Assembly: GCA_963816745.1 (NCBI GenBank)
Contig: CAWFLQ010000011.1
Coordinates: forward strand, 299,488 to 363,487
Length of the DNA: 64,000 bases
Source: VAZQ01 sp963816745
Lineage (GTDB): Bacteria > Pseudomonadota > Alphaproteobacteria > Rhizobiales > Xanthobacteraceae
Direction of reading: 5' to 3'
The position numbers and the translations under genes were made by a program. Below the pieces are notes generated by a model. The model had not been told where the DNA came from. It worked only from the letters and a program-made list of their open reading frames with translations, and made no database searches. This document shows positions 27,349 to 39,619 of the stretch, piece by piece. Each line of letters opens with the position of its first letter. Position 1 is the stretch's first letter.

Positions 27349-28350
27349 TCATTGTTTCTTGATCGGCGTCCGCGCCTTCTGCTCCGATGGCTCGACCGAG
27401 AACGTGATGAACGCGGTCCACCCTGAGAGCCGCGCGCCGGCGTCGAACTCGCGGTAGCCCCTGACGGTGAGGTATCCCTGCTGGTCCATGAACGGAAAAA
27501 AGAATCCGATCTGCGGCCCGATTCCCGCCACGCGTGATTTGTGCTCGCCAAGCGTGGCGCCGGGACCGCCGTCGCCGGTCACCTGATTGTAGAAATAGCC
27601 GGCCGCGCCGATGTGCATCTTGTCGGAGACATACGGCGAAATTCCCCAATCCAGGTGGACATCGATTCCACTCTGATATTGGGTGTAGGGATTGATGAAG
27701 TTGTAGGTGAACCCGACGACCGCCGACCATTCAAAGCCGGCTTTTTCGTCGTAGTAGGTGTAGCCGGCGCCCGCGTCCGCGACCCAGTGACCCAGCCCCA
27801 TGCTCGCCAGACGGTTGGGATCATAGACGCCGACCGGAATGCTCCCCGTCGCGTAGACCATGACGTTGTGCACGTCCCAATTCCACTTCAGGGAAGCGGA
27901 CGGGTACAAATCTCCGAACCCGAGCACGTAGTCGGATTGACTGCGCGAGCGCACGGCGCCGTCCGGCCGGGTGCGCGTTGACCCCACCGACGTGGTGTTG
28001 CGCCCCCACAACCCCGTCAAGCTCACGGCCGCCTGTCCGCCCAGGACCGGCGTGGCGAACGTATAGGTGGGGGTCCACATGACGTAGTCCGTCGGGGATT
28101 TCATTTCGGTGTGAATCGCTCGGCCGCGCGGAAGGTGTCTGTCTGAGCTCGCCGCCGCCGTGGCATGGTAGAACGTGCTTTCGTACGACCATCCCGGCTG
28201 CGAACGCGTGGCGGCAAAGCTGCTGTATGTGCCCGGAAGCCAGAAGCTCGACCCCGCTTCGTCGGCGGCGGCGATGTCGGAAAAAAGGAACGCCGGAAGC
28301 GCTGCGAGCAGGCTCGCAAATCGGCCGAATGTCGCGCCTTGCTCGAGCAA
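27349..28350 (-). CDS. SphA/phenol-degradation MetA-type outer-membrane protein
   Basis: A 333-residue protein predicted to form an outer-membrane beta-barrel of the Phenol_MetA_deg group, often encoded beside aromatic degradation genes. It has a signal peptide (LLAALPAFLFSDIAAA) and alternating amphipathic strands rich in Tyr, Trp and Gly, such as SDYVLGFGDLYPSASLKWNW and HVNAGYTYYDEKAGFEWSA-like segments (here VADAGAGYTYYDEKAGFEWS). It ends with the strand AFITFSV. The start is uncertain: the listed one is a TTG without a strong ribosome site, and another start a few codons away is possible. It faces the amine oxidase gene tail-to-tail (53-base gap). Confidence 0.7.
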   Translation of the reverse strand: MLEQGATFGRFASLLAALPAFLFSDIAAADEAGSSFWLPGTYSSFAATRSQPGWSYESTFYHATAAASSDRHLPRGRAIHTEMKSPTDYVMWTPTYTFATPVLGGQAAVSLTGLWGRNTTSVGSTRTRPDGAVRSRSQSDYVLGFGDLYPSASLKWNWDVHNVMVYATGSIPVGVYDPNRLASMGLGHWVADAGAGYTYYDEKAGFEWSAVVGFTYNFINPYTQYQSGIDVHLDWGISPYVSDKMHIGAAGYFYNQVTGDGGPGATLGEHKSRVAGIGPQIGFFFPFMDQQGYLTVRGYREFDAGARLSGWTAFITFSVEPSEQKARTPIKKQ

Positions 28351-28453
28351 AGGGATTTCTCAAAATCGTCGTCCGTGTCAACGAACGGTACCATAATAGG
28401 TAGCGTAGCGCTGGAAGTTCAGCCGCCCTGTTGAAAACTGCGAACAAGTCCCC

Positions 28454-29422
28454 TCACTCCGCCTTGATGCCGGCGGTGGCGATGACCTTGGTCCAGATCG
28501 CCTTGTCGCGGGCGAGGAAAGCGCCGAAGTCGCCGGGCGTGCCGCCGCCGGCGACGAGCCCGTTGCCCACGATGTGCTTGCTGATCTCCTGCGTCGCGAG
28601 CGCGCCGTTGATCTCGCGATTGAGCACGTTGACCACCTCTTGCGGCGTGCCCGTGCGCACCGCGATGCCGAGAAAGCCCACGCCGTCGTAGTCGCGCACG
28701 CCCGCCTCGGCGATCGTCGGCACGTCGGGCAGCTGCGCCATGCGCGCGCTGCCGGTGACCGCAAGCGCGCGCAATTTGCCGGCGCGGATGTGCTCCAGCG
28801 CGCCCGGGATGTCGGAGGCCAAAAGGTTGATGTCGTTGCGTAAGAGCCCGATCATCGCCGGCCCGAAGCCGCGGAACGGCACATGCGTCATCTTGATGCC
28901 GGTCTCCTGGGCGAGCTTCTCCATCGCGAGATGGGGAAACGAGCCGGTACCGGCGGAGCCGTAGTTCACCTCGCCCGGCCGCGCCTTGGCGTGCTCGATG
29001 AGCTGCGCCAGCGAATTGACCGGCAGCAACGGATTGACCACGACGACGGCGGGGACGGTCACCAGCAGAGCCACGGGAACGAGATCGCGCTCGGCATCGT
29101 AGGGCGGCTTGTGGCCGAGCGCGGGGTTGGTGGAAATATTCGTGCCGGCCTGCAGCAGCATGTAGCCGTCGGCAGGCTCTTTGAGCACGGCGATCGTTCC
29201 CACGATCGAGGCGCTGCCGGGCTTGTTTTCCACGATGACCGTCTGCCCGAGCTTCTGCGTGAGCTTGTCGGCAACGAGCCGCGCCATCGTGTCGGCATTT
29301 CCGCCCGGCGGGAAGGTGACGATGATATGGATCGCCCGTGCCGGATAGCTCTGGCTGGCGGCGACACCCGGAGCGAGCAGCACGACGCCCGCGCACAACA
29401 TTGCAAGAAGAAATCTCGACAT
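28454..29422 (-). CDS. Bug-family solute-binding protein
   Basis: A 322-residue periplasmic receptor. The start at 29422 (MSRFLLAMLCAGVVLLAPGV) has GAGGACA just upstream. The mature region has SYPARAIHIIVTFPPGGNAD, VENKPGSASIVGTIAVLKEP, VPFRGFGPAMIGLLRNDINL and VPTIAEAGVRDYDGVGFLGI. It lacks the RAC/TICI cysteines of the 11-17 kb group, so it belongs to a different branch. It ends the transcription unit of the FAD monooxygenase 43 bases upstream, which suggests uptake of that enzyme's aromatic substrate. Confidence 0.87.
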   Translation of the reverse strand: MSRFLLAMLCAGVVLLAPGVAASQSYPARAIHIIVTFPPGGNADTMARLVADKLTQKLGQTVIVENKPGSASIVGTIAVLKEPADGYMLLQAGTNISTNPALGHKPPYDAERDLVPVALLVTVPAVVVVNPLLPVNSLAQLIEHAKARPGEVNYGSAGTGSFPHLAMEKLAQETGIKMTHVPFRGFGPAMIGLLRNDINLLASDIPGALEHIRAGKLRALAVTGSARMAQLPDVPTIAEAGVRDYDGVGFLGIAVRTGTPQEVVNVLNREINGALATQEISKHIVGNGLVAGGGTPGDFGAFLARDKAIWTKVIATAGIKAE

Positions 29423-29465
29423 CTTGTCCTCGCTCCGCTTCGGATGTTTTTCGAAGCGTCCTCCC

Positions 29466-30722
29466 TCACCCCGCGCGCGGCAGTTCCACATAGGACTGGC
29501 GGCTGTTGACGGTCTCGCGATCGAAGCCGGCCGCCTTCTTGAAGCTCGACGCCGTCGTCTCGAGCTCGTCCCGCGTCAGCACATCGGTGATTTTCGCAAA
29601 GCCGTTGGGCGCGCGCTCTTCCGCCATCTGCAGCACGGCTTCGAGGCCGAGATTGCGGTTGCGGATGATCATGTCGTTCATCGCAGCGAGGCGCTGGTCC
29701 TGGTAGCGCACCAGCGCCTCGACCGGATCGGCGTTGGCGAGCAGCGACGCCGCCAGCACGCGGCCGTCGACCACCGCCTGCGATCCCGCCTGGGCGCCGA
29801 CCGGCTGCATCGGATGGGCGGCGTCGCCGATCAGCGTCACACGGGAAAAGCTCCAGCGCGGAATCGGATCGCGGTCCACGTTCGGCAATTGCAGCACGCG
29901 CTCGGTGCGCGCGATGAGCCGGCGGACGTCGAGCCAAGGAAACGTCCAGCCCTCGAAGCGCTCGACCGCGAGCGCCTTGTCCGCGACCGTGTCCCAGGCT
30001 TCGAGCGGCGGCGCGCCGCTCGGAATCTTGGTATAGGCGAGCCAGTTGATCAGCACCCTGCCGCCCGGCAGCGGTGCGATGGGATAGACGATCGCACGAT
30101 GGGTGCGATGGCCGACGACCGCCATCGAGCGACCGCTGAGGTAGGGATCGCCTTCGACGATGCCGCGGTAGTGCAGGTAGCCGTCGAAGACGGCCGACTC
30201 GCCGGGATAGAAGTGTTTGCGCACGGCGGAGTGGATGCCGTCGGCGCCGATCAGCAGGTCGGCCTCCGCCTCCCCCACCGGCATGCCCGCGGGATCGGTG
30301 AAGCGCGCGATGACCTTGTCGCCGCGCTGCTCCAGGCCGCTGAGGTGATGGCCGGTGACGAGCGCCCCAGACCCCAATCTCTCGTCGATGGCCGCGAGCA
30401 GAACCTCGTGCAGCTTGCCGCGCGAGATCGAGATCTGCGGCCAGCGATAGCCGGCGGCCATGCCGCGCGGCTCGGTCCAGATCAACTGCCCGTGCTTGTT
30501 GTAGAAGGCGAGCTCGGCGGTGAAGATGCCGGCGCTCGCGAGCTTGTCGCCGAGCCCGAGCGCGGTGAGCTCGCGCACGGCGTTGGGCTGCAGGTTGATG
30601 CCGTGTCCGATGGGTGCGAGCCGCGGCACCAACTCGTAGACGCGGCACGCTATGCCGATCTGGTGCAGGCTCAGCGCCGCCGAAAGCCCGGCGATGCCGC
30701 CCCCGACGATGATGACCTCCAT
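29466..30722 (-). CDS. FAD-dependent aromatic-ring monooxygenase (salicylate hydroxylase-like)
   Basis: A 418-residue class A flavoprotein monooxygenase. The N-terminal GXGXXG motif is MEVIIVGGGIAGLSAALSLH. The DG motif is LLIGADGIHSAVRK, and the GD motif that binds the ribityl chain is VTLIGDAAHPMQPVGAQAGS. The length and the MQPVGAQAGSQAVVDGRVLA helix resemble salicylate and 3-hydroxybenzoate hydroxylases. It would use NAD(P)H to hydroxylate an aromatic acid in the cytoplasm. It is followed by a Bug receptor gene. A 26-base upstream motif 71 bases before the start recurs ahead of the Hsp70 gene. Confidence 0.87.
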   Translation of the reverse strand: MEVIIVGGGIAGLSAALSLHQIGIACRVYELVPRLAPIGHGINLQPNAVRELTALGLGDKLASAGIFTAELAFYNKHGQLIWTEPRGMAAGYRWPQISISRGKLHEVLLAAIDERLGSGALVTGHHLSGLEQRGDKVIARFTDPAGMPVGEAEADLLIGADGIHSAVRKHFYPGESAVFDGYLHYRGIVEGDPYLSGRSMAVVGHRTHRAIVYPIAPLPGGRVLINWLAYTKIPSGAPPLEAWDTVADKALAVERFEGWTFPWLDVRRLIARTERVLQLPNVDRDPIPRWSFSRVTLIGDAAHPMQPVGAQAGSQAVVDGRVLAASLLANADPVEALVRYQDQRLAAMNDMIIRNRNLGLEAVLQMAEERAPNGFAKITDVLTRDELETTASSFKKAAGFDRETVNSRQSYVELPRAG

Positions 30723-30793
30723 TCCACGATCCCTTAGGCTCTCTCGCGGCCGGCTCCGTACATCGCGAAGCCGCATGTTGCACATGCGTGACG

Positions 30794-30819
30794 CACATGT
30801 ACGGCGCGCGGACAAGTAT
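30794..30819 (-). promoter_or_regulatory. Upstream motif shared by two minus-strand genes (copy 1)
   Basis: On the minus strand the core reads ATACTTGTCCG then CGCGCCGTACATGTG. It lies 71 bases before the monooxygenase start. The same motif with one 2-base insertion lies 75 bases before the Hsp70 start at 32209-32236. Position and strand match a promoter or operator, but no canonical -10/-35 pair is clear. Confidence 0.4.
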
Positions 30820-30855
30820 ACTAGCTTACTATCGTGGGAGGTCCAGCCGCCCTTG

Positions 30856-32133
30856 TCACCGCTCCGCAAATCGCTTGGCGGCATCGAGCGCAAGGCCCGT
30901 GGCAACGCTCCCGAACGCATCGCCTGCAGTGAGGCGCGCAGTGGGCACTGCAGCGGCGATGGACTTCCGCACGGAAGGCATCCTGGTGGCACCGCCGGTG
31001 AGAAACACGGCCGATATCGAATCCGGCGTCAAACCGGCCATCCGCAGCACATCATCGATGCGAGATCGAATACGCCGGAGGCTGCTGGCGACGGCTGCCT
31101 CGAGCTCTGCCCGGGTGATCTCTCGGGAGATGTCGGCGACGCTATCGTCGAGATTGAGCGTGGCGAGATCGGCGCGCGACAGCTCGATCTTGGCGGATTC
31201 GACGGCCGCCAACAGCTCGTGGCCCTTGCGCTGCTCGAGCACGCGCAGCAGCCGTTCGATTTTTTCGGGCTCCGCCGAATCCCGCAAAACGCCACGGACC
31301 TCGGTCAGCACTTTCGGGTCATAGAGAAAGCTGATCCTGTGCCAGGTCGCGAGGTCGGAAAAATACCACGATGGCGCATCCAATCCCTTGCGACGAAGAG
31401 GACTGCGCAGGCCCAGTGCCGGCATCACACTCGCTAGTCCCAACTGTTTGTCGAAATCCGTGCCGCCGATGTGCACGCCGGTGAATCCGAGAATGTCCTG
31501 GCGCCGGTCACTCGATCGCGCCCGCTCGGGGGAGACCCGCACCACCGAGAAGTCCGAGGTGCCGCCACCGATGTCGGCCACGAGCGCGATCTCCTCGGCA
31601 TTGACGCTCTGCTCATAGTCGAGAGCGGCCGCGATCGGCTCGAACTGGAAGGCGATCCTCTCGAAGCCGGCGGCCCGGGCAGCCGCCTCGAGTTGGCGTT
31701 CCGCCGCGGCATCGGCCTCGGGGTCGTCGTCGACAAAGAACGCCGGACGGCCGAGCACCACGCTCGTCGGCGGCGCACCGAGGCTTTCGCCAGCCGCAGT
31801 ACGCAAAAACCGGAGAAACGCAGCGATGATCTCGCCGAAGGCATAGCGCTTTAGCTTGCCCTGCGTTGACTCCTCAAAAAGCTTGGTGCCGAGCACGCTC
31901 TTTATTGCGCGCAGATAGCGGCCGGGCTCGCGCGCGAAATAGCGCTCGAGAGCTTCGTGGCCGAAAGTCGTCGAATTGTCGTCGAAGCTGAAGAACAGGG
32001 CTGTTGGCACCGACGTCGCGCCATTCTGGATGGGTAACAGATGAGGTCCCCCCGCGTCGTAGACGCCAACGGAGGAGTTCGAAGTGCCAAAATCTATGCC
32101 GCACGCAGGTGTCATGCGCCATGCTCCGGTCAT
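30856..32133 (-). CDS. Hsp70-family protein (YegD-like chaperone relative)
   Basis: A 425-residue actin-fold ATPase, shorter than DnaK because it lacks most of the substrate-binding domain. Phosphate loops are ACGIDFGTSNSSVGVY (phosphate 1), ALVADIGGGTSDFSVV (phosphate 2) and AVFLTGGATRMPSVRKSIAA (adenosine). The central connecting part includes FQFEPIAAALDYEQ. These match YegD, a divergent bacterial Hsp70 of unclear role. M1 at 32133 and a second ATG at 32115 are both possible. It lies between a Bug gene and the monooxygenase gene on the same strand but has its own upstream motif. Confidence 0.9.
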   Translation of the reverse strand: MTGAWRMTPACGIDFGTSNSSVGVYDAGGPHLLPIQNGATSVPTALFFSFDDNSTTFGHEALERYFAREPGRYLRAIKSVLGTKLFEESTQGKLKRYAFGEIIAAFLRFLRTAAGESLGAPPTSVVLGRPAFFVDDDPEADAAAERQLEAAARAAGFERIAFQFEPIAAALDYEQSVNAEEIALVADIGGGTSDFSVVRVSPERARSSDRRQDILGFTGVHIGGTDFDKQLGLASVMPALGLRSPLRRKGLDAPSWYFSDLATWHRISFLYDPKVLTEVRGVLRDSAEPEKIERLLRVLEQRKGHELLAAVESAKIELSRADLATLNLDDSVADISREITRAELEAAVASSLRRIRSRIDDVLRMAGLTPDSISAVFLTGGATRMPSVRKSIAAAVPTARLTAGDAFGSVATGLALDAAKRFAER

Positions 32134-32208
32134 CGTATTGCTTGTTTGGCGCTCGCCTGCCGATCATGGCTGCGCGAAGCGATTGCGCCCCGGCACGCGT
32201 TTCGAGCG

Positions 32209-32236
32209 CACATGTGCGGCACGCACGGACAAGTAT
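32209..32236 (-). promoter_or_regulatory. Upstream motif shared by two minus-strand genes (copy 2)
   Basis: On the minus strand the core reads ATACTTGTCCG then TGCGTGCCGCACATGTG, 75 bases before the Hsp70 start. It differs from the copy at 30794-30819 by few bases and one 2-base length change. Confidence 0.4.
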
Positions 32237-32261
32237 TCCAGGTACTGGAAGGTCGAAATGC

Positions 32262-33236
32262 CTAATTGCGCTCGATGCCCGCCTCCCGAATGACTTCGCC
32301 GTAGCGCTTGTGGTCATTCGCGATCAACTCGCGAAAGCGTTCGGCGCCGACGTAATTGAGATCGTAGCCGAGCGGCGAGAGCTTCTTCTGCACGTCGGGG
32401 AGCGCGGCGATTTCGCCGAGCTCCTTGCCGACGCGCTCGGTGAACTCGCGCGGCGTCTTGGCGGGAGCGGCGATGCCGAACCAGACGCCGACGTTGAAGC
32501 CCGGTATCGCGCTCTCGGCGATCGTCGGCACCTGCGGGAGAATGGCGACGCGCTGCAGCGACGCGGTGCCGAGCGGCTTCACCTTGCCCGCCTCGATGTG
32601 CTGCACCAGCGCGTTGGGCGTCGCCCAGATCAACGGGATCTGTCCGCCCAGCAGATCGTTGAGCGCGGGCGCCGTGCCGCGATAGGGCACATGCGTGATG
32701 TCGATCTTGGCGGCGGCGTTGAGCATGGCGGCTGCGAGGTGGTGCGGCGAGCCGAGACCCGGAGTTCCGGCGGACAGCTTGCCGGGGTTGGCTTTGGCGT
32801 GCGCGATCAGCGCCTTGACGTCGGACACGGGCAGCGAGGGATTCGCGAACAGCAGGATCGGCGTGGTCGCGACCTGCGCGATCGGCGCGAAATCCTCGGT
32901 GACGTCGAACGGCACGCTCTTGTGCAGCCACTTGTGCAGCACGGCGGAGATATCCATCAGCAGGAGCGTGCGGCCATCGGGCGCGGCCTTGGCCACGTAG
33001 TCGACGCCGACCGCGCCGCCGGCACCGACGCGGTTCTCGACCACGACGGTTTGCTTGAGCCGCTCCTGCAATCGCTCGGCGATCGCCCGGCCGATCGTGT
33101 CCATGCCGCCGCCGGCCGCGATCGGCACCACCAGCGTGATCGGTCGCGTGTCGCCGGCCGGTGCCTGCGCCTGCGCGGGCGCAACAGCTGTTGTGGCGAA
33201 AACAACGGCGATCGTGAACCGCAGAGCAGCGCGCAT
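32262..33236 (-). CDS. Bug-family solute-binding protein
   Basis: A 324-residue receptor. The ATG at 33236 follows GGGAGACG at a good distance and begins the signal peptide RAALRFTIAVVFATTAVAPA. The mature part has PITLVVPIAAGGGMDTIGRA, VVENRVGAGGAVGVDYVAKA, VPYRGTAPALNDLLGGQIPL and VPTIAESAIPGFNVGVWFGI, all standard Bug features. An alternative ATG at 33251 adds five residues. It has no Cys pair. The ligand is unknown and no membrane subunits are nearby. Confidence 0.87.
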   Translation of the reverse strand: MRAALRFTIAVVFATTAVAPAQAQAPAGDTRPITLVVPIAAGGGMDTIGRAIAERLQERLKQTVVVENRVGAGGAVGVDYVAKAAPDGRTLLLMDISAVLHKWLHKSVPFDVTEDFAPIAQVATTPILLFANPSLPVSDVKALIAHAKANPGKLSAGTPGLGSPHHLAAAMLNAAAKIDITHVPYRGTAPALNDLLGGQIPLIWATPNALVQHIEAGKVKPLGTASLQRVAILPQVPTIAESAIPGFNVGVWFGIAAPAKTPREFTERVGKELGEIAALPDVQKKLSPLGYDLNYVGAERFRELIANDHKRYGEVIREAGIERN

Positions 33237-33339
33237 CCGGTCGTCTCCCATGTCGTGCGACTTGTTGTTGCGAGCAATCGCTTCGTGGAGACCGTAGCCG
33301 GTCGTCATGTCCGGGGCAAACCTCGACCTTGATCTCCGT

Positions 33340-35262
33340 TCACCAGCCGGAGCCGCCGCCACCACCTCCTCCGCCGCCGGAGGACCCGCCGCCGCTGCTG
33401 CCGCCGCTGGAAGAGCTGTCACTCGAACCGGGCGCCGTGGAGGATGACGCGATCGTGTCGGATAGCTGGTCCCCGATACGCTCCGTGAACGACACGGGAT
33501 CGCGGTTGATGTCGCGATCGCCGGAATACCAACTCGACGCCGTGTGGGCGGCGGCGCCGCCCGCCGCCGCAGCCGCCAGCACATCTGCGAAACGTCTTGC
33601 CCAGGTATTCTCCAGGTCGAGCGCGACCGCGTAGGGCAGGAAGCGCTCGAACGTCTCCGGCGTCTTATCCGGCGGATTGAGATATTCGAGCCGCTCCTCC
33701 TCCGCCACGCTGAGATATTCACGCAGGCCGTCGATCTGGTCCATGATCTTGCGGCCCTCGACGCTGGGCGCCTGCAGCCAGCCGAAGGCCAACCCCGTGA
33801 ACGACGCCAGCACCGCGGGCGCGACGCCGGGCAGCACCTCGACGAAACCGCGCGAATAGGCATACATCAGCGAGAACCCGATCGCCGTGGCGATGAGAAC
33901 GGTCAGGCCGCCGGAGATCAGTTGCCCCGTGCCGCCGGAACGCTTGCGCCATCCGCTCTGGATCAGGTAGGCGCCGATCATGATCGGGATGATGGGAATC
34001 AGCATGCCCCAGATCGCGCCGGTCGCGTGGTCGGCGCCGTAGGTGTTGGCGATGGTGACGGCGATCGCGACCACCAAAGCGATCGCCAGCAAGAAGCCGA
34101 GCCACGACCATCCGTAGTTGTTGGCGAAGAGCTTGTTCCGGTAGCCCTGCCGCAGAGCCGCCTCGAGGGCGTTCTTGGCCTTGGCGATCTCCTCGTGATT
34201 GTCCTGCACCAGCAGCAGTTTCTTCCGGCCGTTGAACAGCTCCTTCTCCAGCGCCTGCTCGGCGGCGCCGATCGGCTTGCCGCCGCTGCGATGCACGACC
34301 TCCTCGGTGCTGCCGCTCTCGACCAGTTTAAGGCGACCATTGACGCCGAGCTCGATGAGCGCGGCGGTGAAGGCTCTGTTGTCGAAACCCATCTGGTCGA
34401 CATAGCGCACGGCGGCGGCCGACATTCCGGGCGGCGGGCCGAACAACGGAATGATGGTGCCCGTCGGCGGATCGCGGCCGATCCGCATCCAGGCGAAGAC
34501 ATAATACGCGATGACCAGCGCAAGCCCGATGATGGCGACGCCCAGCGCCTTGTTGTCTTGCAGCAGCCAGCCGGCTTGTTGCACGCCGTCGGGTGGCGTC
34601 ACCACGCCCTTTTGCCACGCGGCGGCGACCGTGAGCCCGTTGCGCGCCGGCAGCGGCTTTGTGGTGCGGAACACGATGTAGCCCGGGCGCTGCTCCACGA
34701 TCGCGGCGTCCTGACCGCGAGCGCCCTGCGGCCCGGTATAGAGCGCGGTCTGCCGGAACGTCACGCCTTCCGGCAAGGTGATGCGGGCTTCGGCCTGATC
34801 GATCGCGAAGGTCCAGCCGGTGCCGGTGGCGTTCCAGTAGAGCTCGTCGTAGTCGGCGAAGAAGCCGATCTGCCGCGTGGTGCGATAGCGGATGACATAT
34901 TCGTGGCGGCCGTTATTGAGCAAACGATCGGCGCTGCCGATCCGCACGCGCACGCCGTTGCTCATCCTCTCGGTGGTCCAATTTTCCGCTGCGCCGTCGC
35001 GGGTCACGAACTGGACGTCGAACCCGACCTCCACGTGCGCCCCGTCGCGGCGGGTGTAGCTCGTGGGAAAATCGCGCAGGATGCCGCGGCGGATGTCCTT
35101 GCCTTCGGCCTGCACGGCGATGGTTTCCGTCACCACGAGGTCGCCGTTGCGCTCGACCTTCACGTCGCTGACGAAGCGCAGGATGCGCTCGGCTGCGCCA
35201 GCGGGACCGACAGCACCCAGCAGCAGAAGAAGCGCGAGCGCGATGCGAGAAACGGCGATCAC
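33340..35262 (-). CDS. DUF2207 domain membrane protein with Gly/Ser-rich tail
   Basis: A 640-residue predicted membrane protein. After a signal peptide (IALALLLLLGAVGPAGAAE), the exported DUF2207 beta domain covers about 25-260 (ILRFVSDVKVERNGDLVVTE, RGILRDFPTSYTRRDG, IRYRTTRQIGFFADYDELYW). A first membrane helix follows (GVAIIGLALVIAYYVFAWM), then a cytoplasmic part and three further hydrophobic segments. The tail is almost pure Ser/Gly and ends SGW, a common feature in this family. The GTG start at 35262 has GGGGAGC upstream and overlaps the LemA stop by four bases. DUF2207-LemA pairs are widespread; their role in the envelope is unresolved. Confidence 0.87.
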   Translation of the reverse strand: MIAVSRIALALLLLLGAVGPAGAAERILRFVSDVKVERNGDLVVTETIAVQAEGKDIRRGILRDFPTSYTRRDGAHVEVGFDVQFVTRDGAAENWTTERMSNGVRVRIGSADRLLNNGRHEYVIRYRTTRQIGFFADYDELYWNATGTGWTFAIDQAEARITLPEGVTFRQTALYTGPQGARGQDAAIVEQRPGYIVFRTTKPLPARNGLTVAAAWQKGVVTPPDGVQQAGWLLQDNKALGVAIIGLALVIAYYVFAWMRIGRDPPTGTIIPLFGPPPGMSAAAVRYVDQMGFDNRAFTAALIELGVNGRLKLVESGSTEEVVHRSGGKPIGAAEQALEKELFNGRKKLLLVQDNHEEIAKAKNALEAALRQGYRNKLFANNYGWSWLGFLLAIALVVAIAVTIANTYGADHATGAIWGMLIPIIPIMIGAYLIQSGWRKRSGGTGQLISGGLTVLIATAIGFSLMYAYSRGFVEVLPGVAPAVLASFTGLAFGWLQAPSVEGRKIMDQIDGLREYLSVAEEERLEYLNPPDKTPETFERFLPYAVALDLENTWARRFADVLAAAAAGGAAAHTASSWYSGDRDINRDPVSFTERIGDQLSDTIASSSTAPGSSDSSSSGGSSGGGSSGGGGGGGGGSGW

Positions 35263-35828
35263 GGCTTGCTCCCCTGGAACGTAACCTGCGGCGCCGCCGC
35301 CTCGCTGCGGTCGCCGAGCTCGAAGAACGGCGCCTCCTTGAATCCAAGCGCCCGCGCCAGAATGATCTCGGGGAACGACTGGATGCTGATGTTCAAGTTG
35401 CGCACTGTGCCGTTGTAGTAGCGGCGCGCCATCTGGATCTGGTCCTCGACCTCGGACAGTTGCGCCTGCAGGTCGAGGAAATTCTTGTCGGCCTTGAGCT
35501 GCGGATAGGCTTCCGCAACCGCCATCAGCCGACCGAGCGCGCCGGACAGCGCCCGCTCCGCCGTCGCCTGCCCGCCGACGTCGCTGGCGGCAATGCTGGA
35601 CGCCCGGTTCTTGGTGACGTCCTCGAACAGGCCGCGCTCGTGGGCGGCATAACCCTTCACGGCCTCGACCAGGTTGGGGACGAGGTCGGTGCGGCGGCGC
35701 AATTGGACGTCGATACCGCTCCAACCTTCGCGCACGACATTGCGCTGGCGGATGAGCCGGTTGAAGACGACGATGGCATAGACCACGACCATGACGACGA
35801 CGACGACGATCATCCAGTTGGTGGCCAT
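35259..35828 (-). CDS. LemA family protein
   Basis: A 189-residue membrane protein with one N-terminal helix (MIVVVVVMVVVYAIVVFN) that leaves a short outside tail. The LemA domain follows, with the signature FNRLIRQRNVVREGWSGIDV, QLRRRTDLVPNLVEAVKGYA and FPEIILARALGFKEAPFFEL. It is mainly helical, with the YYNGTVRNLNISIQSFP element near the end. The start at 35828 (MATNW) begins at the membrane helix. It overlaps the DUF2207 gene by four bases, forming a two-gene unit; the pair probably acts in the inner membrane. Confidence 0.92.
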   Translation of the reverse strand: MATNWMIVVVVVMVVVYAIVVFNRLIRQRNVVREGWSGIDVQLRRRTDLVPNLVEAVKGYAAHERGLFEDVTKNRASSIAASDVGGQATAERALSGALGRLMAVAEAYPQLKADKNFLDLQAQLSEVEDQIQMARRYYNGTVRNLNISIQSFPEIILARALGFKEAPFFELGDRSEAAAPQVTFQGSKP

Positions 35829-36128
35829 CGCAAGGGTTTCCTGTTTTCGGGGGCAAGGCACCGCATTTGGGCAGTCAGGCACGGCAACGCCAAATGGCGG
35901 CCTCTGGGACCGCCACCCGGACGTGGAATAAGTCGCATGGCCACGCCCCCGGGTTCATCAAGTGGCCGCTTTTCCGGGGTTTTTCCCCAGGGCTTGCCCT
36001 TCCCTGCCCGGTGATTCTGGTCTAAACACCGCCCGCGCGCGGGGCGTGGGCCCCTCGCCGGGCCCGAAGGACGCGCAAGAGCGCGCCCTTTTTTTGTGCC
36101 CTGAATTGTCCAAGCACCGCCGAGCGAC
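35829..36128. other. Divergent region between lemA and carB
   Basis: No gene is supported in these 300 bases. The left part must carry the lemA promoter on the minus strand. The right part is the carB leader and holds a terminator-like hairpin at 36069-36095. Nothing else is recognisable. Confidence 0.55.
36069..36095 (+). terminator. Terminator-like hairpin in the carB leader
   Basis: GGACGCGC, loop AAGA, GCGCGCCC, then seven T residues. The stem has five GC pairs plus two outer pairs around one mismatch. It ends 33 bases before the carB ATG on the same strand, with no plus-strand gene immediately upstream. It could therefore be an attenuator of carB rather than the end of another transcript. 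The weak points are the short stem and the mismatch. Confidence 0.55.
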
Positions 36129-39512
<3,384 letters not shown>

Positions 39513-39619
39513 CGGTACGTGGTTTGGGACAGAGTTCAGGGTCGCGCGGCCGGATGAAACTTCGGCCCGCGATCGGAATTATTGTCTCTTGGGCTGAGGT
39601 CGGAGGTTCGAAGGAGCAG

